Source: Verrucomicrobiales bacterium | GTDB lineage: Bacteria; Verrucomicrobiota; Verrucomicrobiia; Limisphaerales; JAYPXF01 | Reading direction: 5' to 3' | NCBI GenBank assembly: GCA_002715965.1 | Contig: PBAL01000087.1 | Location: forward strand, 124,001-188,000 | Length of the DNA stretch: 64,000 nucleotides | Notes under the pieces: generated by a model | What the model saw: only the letters and a program-made list of their open reading frames with translations | The model's database searches: none | What the model was told of the DNA's origin: nothing | Part shown: positions 51,619-59,404 of the stretch, in pieces | Position numbering within the stretch: the first letter of the stretch is position 1 | Layout: the number at the start of each line of letters is the position of its first letter | Program-made: the position numbers and the translations under genes

Positions 51619-52989
51619 TTATGCCGGCGTCTTGGCGGCTTCAACCTGCTTTGCAGCGCGGCGCTTGGCAGCCACACGGCGAACGACTTCATCCGCGGCC
51701 ACCCCGACGAGGATGACCGCGCCAATCACGGCAAACTCGATATTCTTCGGGATAGCCTCAACCAGGTTGATCATGTTGCGGAGGACCTGCATGAGCGCGG
51801 CTCCGATCACGACGCCAAGGATGGAGCCTTCCCCTCCGCGCAGGCTGCAGCCACCGAGAACGGCGGCCGCGATGGCGTAGAGTTCGAAGAAGTTTCCGAA
51901 GGAGGAAGGGTTGGCGTTGTTGATATCGAGAACGAAGAGCATCCCACCGAGTCCGGAGAGCAATGCGCAGATGACGTAGGCGAGCAGGATCATCCGGTCG
52001 GTATTGATGCCGCTGAATTTGGCGGCCTGTTCGTTGCGCCCGAGTGCGAGAAGATAGCGGCCATAAATTGTGCAGTTCAGAAAGACCGCAGCCGCAATGG
52101 CGACTGCCAGCAAGATGAAGCAGGGGGCTGGAATGGACAAAAGAGGAACACTCTCGATCCGAATGTCTTCCTGTTTCCATTCCCGGAAGATTTTGACCGT
52201 GTATTGGCCGTCCTTCACTTCGCGTTGCTTGATCTTCTTGGTGTTGAGGGAACTCCACTCGCCTTTTTCATCCCGGGTGGAATAGCCGAGGCTGGCAACG
52301 CGCGGAGGCAATTTCACGGTGAGGTATGAGTCTCCGCGCTTGATTTCGAAGCCGAGAATTTCCGGGTGGTCAAGCCGAAGCGCCTTGCTGCCGACGAAGC
52401 TGAGTCCGATGCCGGCGACGGTTGAGATGAGTATCCACTTTTTCAGGTATTTTCGGAAAGCAACCAAGCCCACTACGAGCAAGATCACCAGAGCGATTGC
52501 GAGCCAGTGGAGAACTTGATCGATCGGGAAGAGTGCCGTGCCGAGCGGGCGGATCTCCTTGAACTGATCCTTGAATCCCATGGGCTGGTCGTTGGTAAAA
52601 CCACGCGTGATTCCTCGATAAAAGAGCAGACCGCATAAGGTCACCACAAAGGGCTGGAGTTTCAGCTTGGTGATCATGACGCCGTGGAACATTCCAATTC
52701 CCAGGGAGACCAGGAACACGAGAGAAAGCGCAACCCAAAGCGGCCATTTGAGTTCCATCAACATATAGGGAAGTCCGCAACCCACGAGACAAACCATGGA
52801 GCCGATGGACAGATCGATGCCGGAGGTGATGATGACGAAGGCGACGCCGATGCTGATGATGCCAAAGAGGGCGGTGCGGCGCAGGAGGTTCTGGATGTTG
52901 CTGGAGCCCAGGAATGCGTTCGGGTCGGCCATCGCGGTGATGATGGTCACCACGAGCAGGATACCGAGAATGCCGAGTATCTTTTTCAT
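51619..52989 (-). CDS. Sugar ABC transporter permease (RbsC-like) with an inserted soluble domain
   Basis: 456 residues, RbsC/YtfT-type membrane subunit of a CUT2 importer. The family block GVAFVIITSGIDLSIGSMVC and the later LGGCSLRGGEGSILGVVIGA (the EAA-like loop) are present, with around ten hydrophobic segments. Normal family members have about 320-340 residues. Here roughly residues 190-290 form an extra, mostly polar stretch (GFEIKRGDSYLTVKLPPRVA, STRDEKGEWSSL, YTVKIFREWKQEDI) that reads as a small beta-rich domain in a loop between membrane helices. The C-terminus is Lys/Arg/Ala-rich and cytoplasmic. It is third in the unit after the binding protein and ATPase, 12 bp after the latter. 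Confidence 0.92.
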   Translation of the reverse strand: MKKILGILGILLVVTIITAMADPNAFLGSSNIQNLLRRTALFGIISIGVAFVIITSGIDLSIGSMVCLVGCGLPYMLMELKWPLWVALSLVFLVSLGIGMFHGVMITKLKLQPFVVTLCGLLFYRGITRGFTNDQPMGFKDQFKEIRPLGTALFPIDQVLHWLAIALVILLVVGLVAFRKYLKKWILISTVAGIGLSFVGSKALRLDHPEILGFEIKRGDSYLTVKLPPRVASLGYSTRDEKGEWSSLNTKKIKQREVKDGQYTVKIFREWKQEDIRIESVPLLSIPAPCFILLAVAIAAAVFLNCTIYGRYLLALGRNEQAAKFSGINTDRMILLAYVICALLSGLGGMLFVLDINNANPSSFGNFFELYAIAAAVLGGCSLRGGEGSILGVVIGAALMQVLRNMINLVEAIPKNIEFAVIGAVILVGVAADEVVRRVAAKRRAAKQVEAAKTPA

Positions 52990-53001
52990 TGGTTCGTCTG
53001 G

Positions 53002-54516
53002 CTAGTTGAGGCTTACGCCGGTGGCCAGTTGCATGATATTTTCTTCGGTTAGATCCTTGCGGGGAAGTTCGCCGGTGATGCGGCCTTCATGCATCACGAG
53101 CGCGCGATCGGCCATGCCGATGATCTCCTCCATTTCGCTGGAAACGAAGAGGATGGCGATTCCGCGTCCGGCAAGTTCCTCCATGAGCTGATAAATCTGC
53201 TGCTTGGCTCCGACGTCGATTCCGCGGGTGGGTTCATCGAGGAGCAGCACGCTGGGGTTCATGGCAAGCCATTTGCCGAGAACAACCTTCTGCTGATTGC
53301 CGCCTGAAAGAAATTGGATGATCTGGTCCTCGGAAGGTGTTTTGACCTTCATGCGCTCGATCATCTCCGCGCTGATTTCGGATTCTTTCCCGTTGTTCAG
53401 GAATCCGGCGATCTGGTCCCGACGCAGGCTGGCGAGGCTCATGTTCTTGCGGACGGACATTTCGAGAACAAGTCCCTGTTGCTTGCGGTCTTCCGGGGCG
53501 AGGACCATGCCGGCTTCGATGGCATCGAGTGGTTGTGTCAGCGTTAGGGATTCGTCTTGAACACGAATTTCACCCGCGACAGCCGGAGTGACGCCAAAAA
53601 TCGTCTCCAACATCTCGGTGCGTCCCGCCCCAACCAGACCGGCCATGCCAACAATTTCTCCGGCGCGCACTTTGAAGTTCAATTCGTGTCCGGGATGGAC
53701 AGGGGTTCGCAGGCCTCTCACTTCGAGCATGACATCGCCGATCTCGTGCTGCGCGCGCGAATAGAACTGGCTGATGTCACGGCCAACCATGAGTTTGACC
53801 ATGGCGTCGTGATTAATCTCCTCAACGCTCAGGTCACCGGCGTTCTCGCCATCGCGCAAGACTGTCACGCGATCGGAGAGTTCCTTCACTTCACCAAGGC
53901 GATGAGAAATGTAGATTACGCTGATCCCCCTGCTCCGAAGGTCTTTGACGACCTTGAAAAGTTGCACCGTTTCGCCATGGGAAAGACTGGATGTGGGTTC
54001 ATCCATGATGAGGATGCGCGAATTGACGGAAAGCGCCTTGGCGATTTCAACCATCTGTTGTCGGCCGATGGTGAGCGCACTGACGATCGTGTCGGGCGAA
54101 ACGTCGAGGCCAACCATGTCCAGATACTTTTTGGCGTCCTCGCGAATCTTCGGGCGATCGATGATGCCGAACTTGAGCGGTTCCCGACCGAGAAAGATGT
54201 TCGCACCAACGTCAAGGTTGTCGGCCAGGTTCAGTTCTTGGTGGATGAGCGAGATGCCGCTTTGGAGTGCAGCTTCGACCGAATCCAGCCGAACGGATTC
54301 TCCGCCGATCAGGATTTCGCCGGCGTCCTGTTCCTGAACGCCGGCGAGGATTTTCATGAGCGTGCTCTTGCCGGCGCCGTTCTCACCAATAACGGAAAGC
54401 ACCTCGCCCTTGTCCAGGTGGAGGCTGACATTCTGCAACGCCTTCACGCCCGGGAAACTCTTGGACACCTGCTTCACCTGAAGCAGAGGTTCCTTGGTTG
54501 TCGGCGTGTCGCTCAT
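53002..54516 (-). CDS. Sugar ABC transporter ATP-binding protein (RbsA/MglA-like)
   Basis: 504 residues from the ATG at 54516 (MSDTPTTKEPLLQV); the upstream ATG at 54534 adds six residues and overlaps a hairpin. It has two ABC domains. The first has Walker A GENGAGKSTLMK, the signature region LTIGRQQMVEIAKAL and Walker B ILIMDEPTSSL. The second has the degenerate Walker A GLVGAGRTEMLE, the strong signature LSGGNQQKVVLGKWL and Walker B VLLLDEPTRGIDVG. This asymmetric pair is normal for CUT2 importers of ribose, galactose or xylose type. It lies between the binding-protein gene (69 bp upstream, with a hairpin) and the permease (12 bp downstream). Confidence 0.96.
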   Translation of the reverse strand: MSDTPTTKEPLLQVKQVSKSFPGVKALQNVSLHLDKGEVLSVIGENGAGKSTLMKILAGVQEQDAGEILIGGESVRLDSVEAALQSGISLIHQELNLADNLDVGANIFLGREPLKFGIIDRPKIREDAKKYLDMVGLDVSPDTIVSALTIGRQQMVEIAKALSVNSRILIMDEPTSSLSHGETVQLFKVVKDLRSRGISVIYISHRLGEVKELSDRVTVLRDGENAGDLSVEEINHDAMVKLMVGRDISQFYSRAQHEIGDVMLEVRGLRTPVHPGHELNFKVRAGEIVGMAGLVGAGRTEMLETIFGVTPAVAGEIRVQDESLTLTQPLDAIEAGMVLAPEDRKQQGLVLEMSVRKNMSLASLRRDQIAGFLNNGKESEISAEMIERMKVKTPSEDQIIQFLSGGNQQKVVLGKWLAMNPSVLLLDEPTRGIDVGAKQQIYQLMEELAGRGIAILFVSSEMEEIIGMADRALVMHEGRITGELPRKDLTEENIMQLATGVSLN

Positions 54517-54533
54517 GTATGGGCCTTTAAACA

Positions 54534-54562
54534 AGCAACGCGGGCGATGGGCCCGCGCTGCT
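54534..54562 (-). promoter_or_regulatory. Intercistronic hairpin between the binding-protein and ATPase genes
   Basis: On the minus strand AGCAGCGCGGGC and GCCCGCGTTGCT form a 12-bp stem with one mismatch and a 5-nt loop, followed by TGTTTAAA. It lies 23 bp after the stop of the binding-protein gene. Stems at this place in sugar ABC operons commonly stabilise the binding-protein message or partly terminate transcription, giving more binding protein than ATPase and permease. That role is inferred. Confidence 0.7.
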
Positions 54563-54585
54563 AGAACTAAACTTCGAGAATCGGC

Positions 54586-55683
54586 TCAGCCTTTCTCTTC
54601 AGCGGGCTTCTCCTCCGCCGGCTTTTCTTCTTCCTTGCCGACGAGCTTCTTCAGCTGGTCCCAGAATTCCTTCACGTTGTCGCTGCGGATCTGGCGGGCG
54701 GGGATATCGATGAACTTGCTGTCGGGGATCACGCTGTCGTTGCCTTCGATGATGTTCTTCAGGACTTCGATCGAACGATAGCCATACATGTAAGGATTTT
54801 GAACGACCGTGCCGTGAACCGTGCCGTCGATGATGCCCTGGAGGCAGACATCGTCTTCGTCGAATCCGATGACCTTGATCTGGCCGAGCTTGCCGGCCTG
54901 CTTGAGGGCTTCCAGGATGAGCGGAGGATTGTAGGCAAAGAGGCCGACCATGCCGTTGATGTCGGGATACTTGGCGAGTGTGTCTTCGACATTGGCCTTG
55001 CCTTTGGATTGGTCGAACTGATCGGTAAGTGTGCCGATGATGGTGAATTTCTCGCCTTTGATTTCCTTGCCGGGTTCGTCGAAGTTGTCGCGGTTGTGTG
55101 GACGATCCATGAGCTCGTCGATGACGCCCTGGCGACGTCCTCGGGCATTATCCTGCTCAAGACGACCGATGAAGATCATGATCTTGCCACCATCGGGAAG
55201 GGCTTCTTTGACGAGTTGGCCGCACATGCGTCCGGCGTCGTAGTTGTCCATGCCAAGATAAAGCAGACGATTGGCTTTCGGTGCATCGGAATCGACGGTG
55301 ATGAGCTTGGTGTTGTCGCCCGCCTTGTTGAGCACTTCCATCTGGTTGTCCGGGTTGACCGGGCTGATGGCAATGCCATCGACCTCGCGAGTAATGAGAT
55401 CTTCCAGAATGTTTTTTTGATCTTCCACTTCATCACCAGTCGGCATGTGAACCTCGACATCCACACCCAGCTCTTCACCGGCCTTCTTCACGCCCGCTTC
55501 TGCAATGGTCCAGAAAGAGGCGACACCATTGGAAACGAAGACAATCTTGGGCTTGTCGCCGGAAGCAGCGGGAGCGGTTCCACCGCCACCGGGAGTCGTG
55601 GCTGGTTTATCGGGCGCCTGAGGGCCGCACCCGGAGAAAGTCATCGCAAACGCACACAACGTTGCAGGGATAAGTCGATTCAT
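54586..55683 (-). CDS. Sugar ABC transporter substrate-binding lipoprotein (RbsB-like)
   Basis: 365 residues from the ATG at 55683; an ATG two codons earlier (55689) is equally possible, while the frame back to 55860 runs through a terminator and is not native. The lipobox is AMTFSGCGPQ. The mature protein is a periplasmic-binding-protein type 1 fold: KIVFVSNGVASFWTIAEAG, GIAISPVNPDNQMEVLN, LITVDSDAP, GKIMIFIGRLEQDNARGRRQ and IKVIGFDEDDVCLQGIIDG. It should deliver a pentose or hexose to the importer. The tail has a repeated acidic motif, KPAEEKPAEEKG, beyond the fold, perhaps a spacer. It is first in the unit; a hairpin separates it from the ATPase gene. The exact sugar cannot be read from the sequence. 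Confidence 0.94.
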   Translation of the reverse strand: MNRLIPATLCAFAMTFSGCGPQAPDKPATTPGGGGTAPAASGDKPKIVFVSNGVASFWTIAEAGVKKAGEELGVDVEVHMPTGDEVEDQKNILEDLITREVDGIAISPVNPDNQMEVLNKAGDNTKLITVDSDAPKANRLLYLGMDNYDAGRMCGQLVKEALPDGGKIMIFIGRLEQDNARGRRQGVIDELMDRPHNRDNFDEPGKEIKGEKFTIIGTLTDQFDQSKGKANVEDTLAKYPDINGMVGLFAYNPPLILEALKQAGKLGQIKVIGFDEDDVCLQGIIDGTVHGTVVQNPYMYGYRSIEVLKNIIEGNDSVIPDSKFIDIPARQIRSDNVKEFWDQLKKLVGKEEEKPAEEKPAEEKG

Positions 55684-55786
55684 TTTCATAGGCTTGAGGC
55701 CCCGTTTGTAATGGGTAGGCCGTGAGGCGTCAACGGTGCGGGAAGGAAAGATTTGACAGGAGTCGCCGACTGGATTGAGACAAAAA

Positions 55787-55810
55787 AAGGCCGGGAAAAA
55801 TCCCGGCCTT
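55787..55810 (-). terminator. Rho-independent terminator of the small exported gene
   Basis: A perfect 10-bp stem, AAGGCCGGGA paired with TCCCGGCCTT, has a 4-nt loop; on the minus strand it is followed by a run of T (seven A on the plus strand at 55782-55788). It lies about 22 bp after the stop of the 91-residue gene. Confidence 0.95.
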
Positions 55811-55831
55811 GCGAAGTAATTGATTTCGTCC

Positions 55832-56107
55832 TTATGCCTTCTTGGCTTTGACGGACTCAACCTTGTTGTGCTCGTGGATCACGGTCACAGCCTTGCCCTT
55901 GAGCTTCTGGAGGTCACCAACTTTGACCTTCGGAGTGAGCTTGAGGCGAGCGGGCTTCTTCTTGCCAGCAACCTGAACGGTGATCTGCTTCTTGGCGGTG
56001 TCGACCGCCTTCAGCGTACCATTAACGGTGACCTTCTTGCCACAGCCGGCTTGCGCAGCGCCAACCATGAGACCAAGAGCGGTAACGATAGTGAGGATGT
56101 ATTTCAT
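55832..56107 (-). CDS. Small exported protein of unknown function
   Basis: 91 residues with a good signal peptide, MKYILTIVTALGLMVGAAQA. The mature part of about 71 residues begins GCGKKVTVNGTLKAVDTAKK and continues KQITVQVAGKKKPARLKLTP, a Lys-rich beta-type domain that might be an OB-like or SH3-like barrel. It ends in a Lys/Val/Glu-rich tail. One Cys, at the mature start, could be a lipid-anchor site although the context AQAGC is not an ideal lipobox. It has its own strong terminator and a 14-bp palindrome just upstream of the start. It is probably well expressed. I do not recognise a named family. Confidence 0.85.
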   Translation of the reverse strand: MKYILTIVTALGLMVGAAQAGCGKKVTVNGTLKAVDTAKKQITVQVAGKKKPARLKLTPKVKVGDLQKLKGKAVTVIHEHNKVESVKAKKA

Positions 56108-56121
56108 TTTGTTGTGTCGTT

Positions 56122-56135
56122 TAGTTACGTAACTA
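56122..56135. promoter_or_regulatory. 14-bp perfect palindrome, possible operator
   Basis: TAGTTACGTAACTA reads the same on both strands. It lies 15 bp upstream of the ATG of the small exported gene (56107, minus) and about 116 bp upstream of the HupE-like gene (plus). Its position between divergent genes would fit a dimeric regulator's site. No regulator is adjacent. Confidence 0.4.
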
Positions 56136-56251
56136 GTCTCCCGAAGGAAACGTGCGGTCGAAAAAACACCCGCATAGGGAATTAGGCAAGCCTATTTGGC
56201 TGGAATATTTCCGTGCCACGGGCGTCAGTTTCTGACTTACTGACGATTCGT

Positions 56252-57415
56252 ATGAGACTCTATTCGGTCGCAATTGCACTGCTCCTCGTTCTGGCCCGAT
56301 CGGCAATGGCCCATCCCGTCCCGGACGTGCCCGTGCGCGGTTACTTCACGACCAATGGCAGTGGAAACGCCATCATCCGGGTGGAGGTGGATCCACGTGT
56401 TTTTGAGGAAGATCCGGAGAACGAGCCCTATCTGATCAAGGCGGTCCTCGACGAACTGAAGAAGTCCGAGCTGGAAACGATGAAGAAGCAGGCGGACGAA
56501 TTCATCCGCAAGACGATCAAGTTCTATTTCCAGCCACTGGAAGTGAATCCCAAGTTCGAATTCAGCTTCATCGGGCACAATACCAACAAGCTGGTGAAGG
56601 CAGACGATCCGGTGATGATCTCCGCGGAGTGGAAGACCAAACTGCCCAAAGGAATCGAAGGTTACCAGATCAAGGCGGTTGATGGCAGTGGCCTCGCTGT
56701 GGAATTCCTGAACTTCGTCGATGGCAAGGCGATGGAGCGGATCAATGTGTTGTTCCCGGGGGAAACGAGTTTTCTATTGGATGTCTCGAAGCTGACGGAG
56801 ACCGAACCGAAGGAGAAGAAGGAAGGCGCGGTTGGAATCGAAGGAGGCACCGGTGATCGCGTGGTGACGTTTGGCGAATTCCTGCGACAGGGATTCGTGC
56901 ACGTGGTGCCAATGGGACTGGATCATATTCTTTTTGTTCTCGGCCTTTTCCTGCTGAGCCGCGAGTGGAAGCCGCTGTTGTTCCAGGTGACCATGTTCAC
57001 CTTGGCGCATACAATCACCCTGGCCTTGGCCACGATGGGGGTGGTCTCCGTATCAGGGGCGATCGTTGAGCCGATCATCGCTGGAAGTATTGCCTACGTG
57101 GCCATCGAGAACATCTACCGGCGCGAATACAACCATTGGCGGTTGGTGGTGGTTTTTGTCTTTGGACTGATCCACGGATTGGGATTCGCTGGGGCCTTGG
57201 GCGAATTGGAACTACCAGCCAGTTCACTGTTTATCGGTTTGCTTGGATTCAACGTCGGCGTTGAGTTCGGACAACTTGCCGTGATCGGCGCAGCTTTTGC
57301 CATCACCTGCTGGCTGAAGGATGAAACGCAGTATCGGAAATACATCGTTGTTCCGGGATCTGCTGCGATTTGCCTGATGGGGGTTTACTGGATGATCGAG
57401 CGGGTCATGGGCTGA
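56252..57415 (+). CDS. HupE/UreJ-like membrane protein
   Basis: 387 residues from the ATG at 56252; the frame opens at 56213 but only here does the signal peptide fit (MRLYSVAIALLLVLARSAMA). The mature N-terminus starts with HPVPDVPVRGYF, and a soluble beta-rich domain of about 190 residues follows. The C-terminal half carries six to seven membrane helices with the family marks QGFVHVVPMGLDHILFVLGL, MFTLAHTITLALA, AIENIYRREYNHWRL and GLIHGLGFAGALGELELP. The His residues in GLDHI, LAHT and GLIHGLGFAG are the usual metal sites of this family, which is implicated in nickel or cobalt handling. PVC and proteobacterial versions with a long N-terminal domain are common; the substrate is unproven. 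A sialidase-like gene follows after 65 bp. Confidence 0.9.
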   Translation: MRLYSVAIALLLVLARSAMAHPVPDVPVRGYFTTNGSGNAIIRVEVDPRVFEEDPENEPYLIKAVLDELKKSELETMKKQADEFIRKTIKFYFQPLEVNPKFEFSFIGHNTNKLVKADDPVMISAEWKTKLPKGIEGYQIKAVDGSGLAVEFLNFVDGKAMERINVLFPGETSFLLDVSKLTETEPKEKKEGAVGIEGGTGDRVVTFGEFLRQGFVHVVPMGLDHILFVLGLFLLSREWKPLLFQVTMFTLAHTITLALATMGVVSVSGAIVEPIIAGSIAYVAIENIYRREYNHWRLVVVFVFGLIHGLGFAGALGELELPASSLFIGLLGFNVGVEFGQLAVIGAAFAITCWLKDETQYRKYIVVPGSAAICLMGVYWMIERVMG

Positions 57416-57480
57416 GGCCCAGTACAGCTCCTGCCTCTACCAATGCTTGCGCTCCCGCTGTTTCCGGGGGAAAAGCAGGA

Positions 57481-59328
57481 ATGCGTCGATTCACCTTCTT
57501 CCTGTGTGCTTTTCTCACAGTTCCAGTTTTTGCCGACAAGTTGGTCGCGATCCGGAAGGGAAAGATCGAAGCTGCGACCGGTGTGGCTCATCGTTGGGAG
57601 GAGGGCAAGGGATACATCTACTCCACGGGATCGCATTACATCTTCGCGGACAAGGGAATCGGCCAAAGTGACTTCACCGTTCGGGCGCGTCTGATGCTGG
57701 AACAGCTGAACGGATCGGCGGCAGCGTTTGTTTTTGGCGATGACAAGTTTGGGTTCGAAGGAGGCCATCGGCGGATGTTCCTGCAGGGACCACGATTCAC
57801 GAGCGGACCGACAATTGGGGAGCCCATGGATTTCATCACGCCCGGCAAACCGTTTGAGTTCGTTGCCGCACGTAAAGGAAATGTCCTCACGTTTGTAATC
57901 GACGGAAAGGAAGTGTTCCGAACGCCTTATGATGTGACAGACATCCGCGCAATTGGGTTGCGTCCCTGGCGTACGACGATGCGGATCTATGACTTCTCCA
58001 TCGAAGGGAATCTGATTCAGGCAAAGATCCCGACGCTCACAGCAGTGTCCAAGCTCAGGAGTTGGGAGAAGTCACTGGCGGTTCGGAGAAAGCTTCAGGC
58101 CCAGAGCGGCAATCCGGGTTTTTCGAACGCCTTGCTGGGAGCATCTGCTGGACAATTGGAGATCCTTGAACGGACCGGACGGGCGGGTGTTATGGAAGTC
58201 GAACCCGTCACGCTCCCAACGAATCCGGAAGGGGAAAACGACCATCACGGCTGGCCGGTTGCGACCATGATCGACGACACCATCATCGTCGTTCATCGAA
58301 TCATGCCCGGTCATAATCCACGGGTTTCCGGTGAAGCCGATACCAATACAACCTACGCTGCCATCGTCCGTTCCAACGACGGTGGAAAGACCTGGTCCAT
58401 GCCATACGACGTCCGTGATTGCATGCTTCCTGAAGATCGCAATCGCGGAGGCTTCATCCCGCTTTGCCATCGTTTCAAATTTGCTCCCGCCAATCGAAGC
58501 CCGTTGGGATATAAGTTGCATCTGAACGGCCTGGGAACGACGCGCGACGGAGCAGTTGTGCTCGCCACCGATCACGGGGTGTTCCGCTCGGAGGACAAGG
58601 GAAAGACCTGGAAGCACCTGCGCATGGCATTTCGCGAAGATCGGCATGAAGGTCCGTTCGCCTACGTTGGTCCGCGGATCATTGATGATCCCAAACACGG
58701 GCTGCTCATTTTTGCACATCACACCATTTATCGCTTTCGACGCCCCGTCGACATCGCGCGAGAACTCGCAGTCTACCGCTCGCGTGATCGAGGGGAGAGT
58801 TGGGAAAAGACAGCCTTGAAACTGCCCGAATGGTGCAAACCCGCCGAACCCGATGTGATTTCACATGACGGTCGTTTTGTGGCGATTGTCCGGAACCAGG
58901 CACCGGCCAACATTCTGGCCCAAATGCGCTTTGGATTCGGGGAAGCGGAAATCACTGATGTCGCCAACACGCCGATGAAAACGATGGTCTCTGTGGACAC
59001 CTCGGCTATCTGCTTCAATCCGATGAGCCGGCGCTACGAAGTGGTTCAATCCAAGCGGGAGGACATGTCGATCCACCTCTGGAGCATTGCGCCTGAGGAG
59101 TGGGCTTCGGCGAAGTGGCGACACGAGGGCAGATTGTTGAAGAGGTCCGCAGGAATGTATGAGTTTGCGGATGGTTTTCACACCGGCGGCGCGGTGATGG
59201 ACGAAGGTCGCGGGGTGCAGCATGTTTTCTTTTACGCGGGCCATCCCGGCGGACCAGCGGGTGTATTTCGAATGACGCGAACATTGGACACTCCAAAGTT
59301 GAGCGCGTTCTTGAATTCTGACGACTGA
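57481..59328 (+). CDS. Exported sialidase-like protein with an N-terminal LamG-like domain
   Basis: 615 residues from the ATG at 57481 (signal peptide RRFTFFLCAFLTVPVFA). The frame extends upstream to 57370 within the previous gene, but that part is not native. Residues about 20-150 look like a jelly-roll binding domain (FVFGDDKFGFEGGHRRMFLQ, then FEFVAARKGNVLTFVIDGKE). The rest is a six-bladed sialidase-type propeller with three Asp-box motifs: SNDGGKTWSMP, SEDKGKTWKHL and SRDRGESWEKT. The triarginine site cannot be assigned with certainty, so it may act on sugars other than sialic acid. It is followed by a sulfatase and a TolB-like gene in the same direction, a likely degradation unit. Confidence 0.85.
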   Translation: MRRFTFFLCAFLTVPVFADKLVAIRKGKIEAATGVAHRWEEGKGYIYSTGSHYIFADKGIGQSDFTVRARLMLEQLNGSAAAFVFGDDKFGFEGGHRRMFLQGPRFTSGPTIGEPMDFITPGKPFEFVAARKGNVLTFVIDGKEVFRTPYDVTDIRAIGLRPWRTTMRIYDFSIEGNLIQAKIPTLTAVSKLRSWEKSLAVRRKLQAQSGNPGFSNALLGASAGQLEILERTGRAGVMEVEPVTLPTNPEGENDHHGWPVATMIDDTIIVVHRIMPGHNPRVSGEADTNTTYAAIVRSNDGGKTWSMPYDVRDCMLPEDRNRGGFIPLCHRFKFAPANRSPLGYKLHLNGLGTTRDGAVVLATDHGVFRSEDKGKTWKHLRMAFREDRHEGPFAYVGPRIIDDPKHGLLIFAHHTIYRFRRPVDIARELAVYRSRDRGESWEKTALKLPEWCKPAEPDVISHDGRFVAIVRNQAPANILAQMRFGFGEAEITDVANTPMKTMVSVDTSAICFNPMSRRYEVVQSKREDMSIHLWSIAPEEWASAKWRHEGRLLKRSAGMYEFADGFHTGGAVMDEGRGVQHVFFYAGHPGGPAGVFRMTRTLDTPKLSAFLNSDD

Positions 59329-59404
59329 GCCGGGTATCGAGTGGTAACTAGGAACAAGCTTTCCCTGTAGCCACATCTGCTCATCTGCTATGCGTTCCCA
59401 TGAA

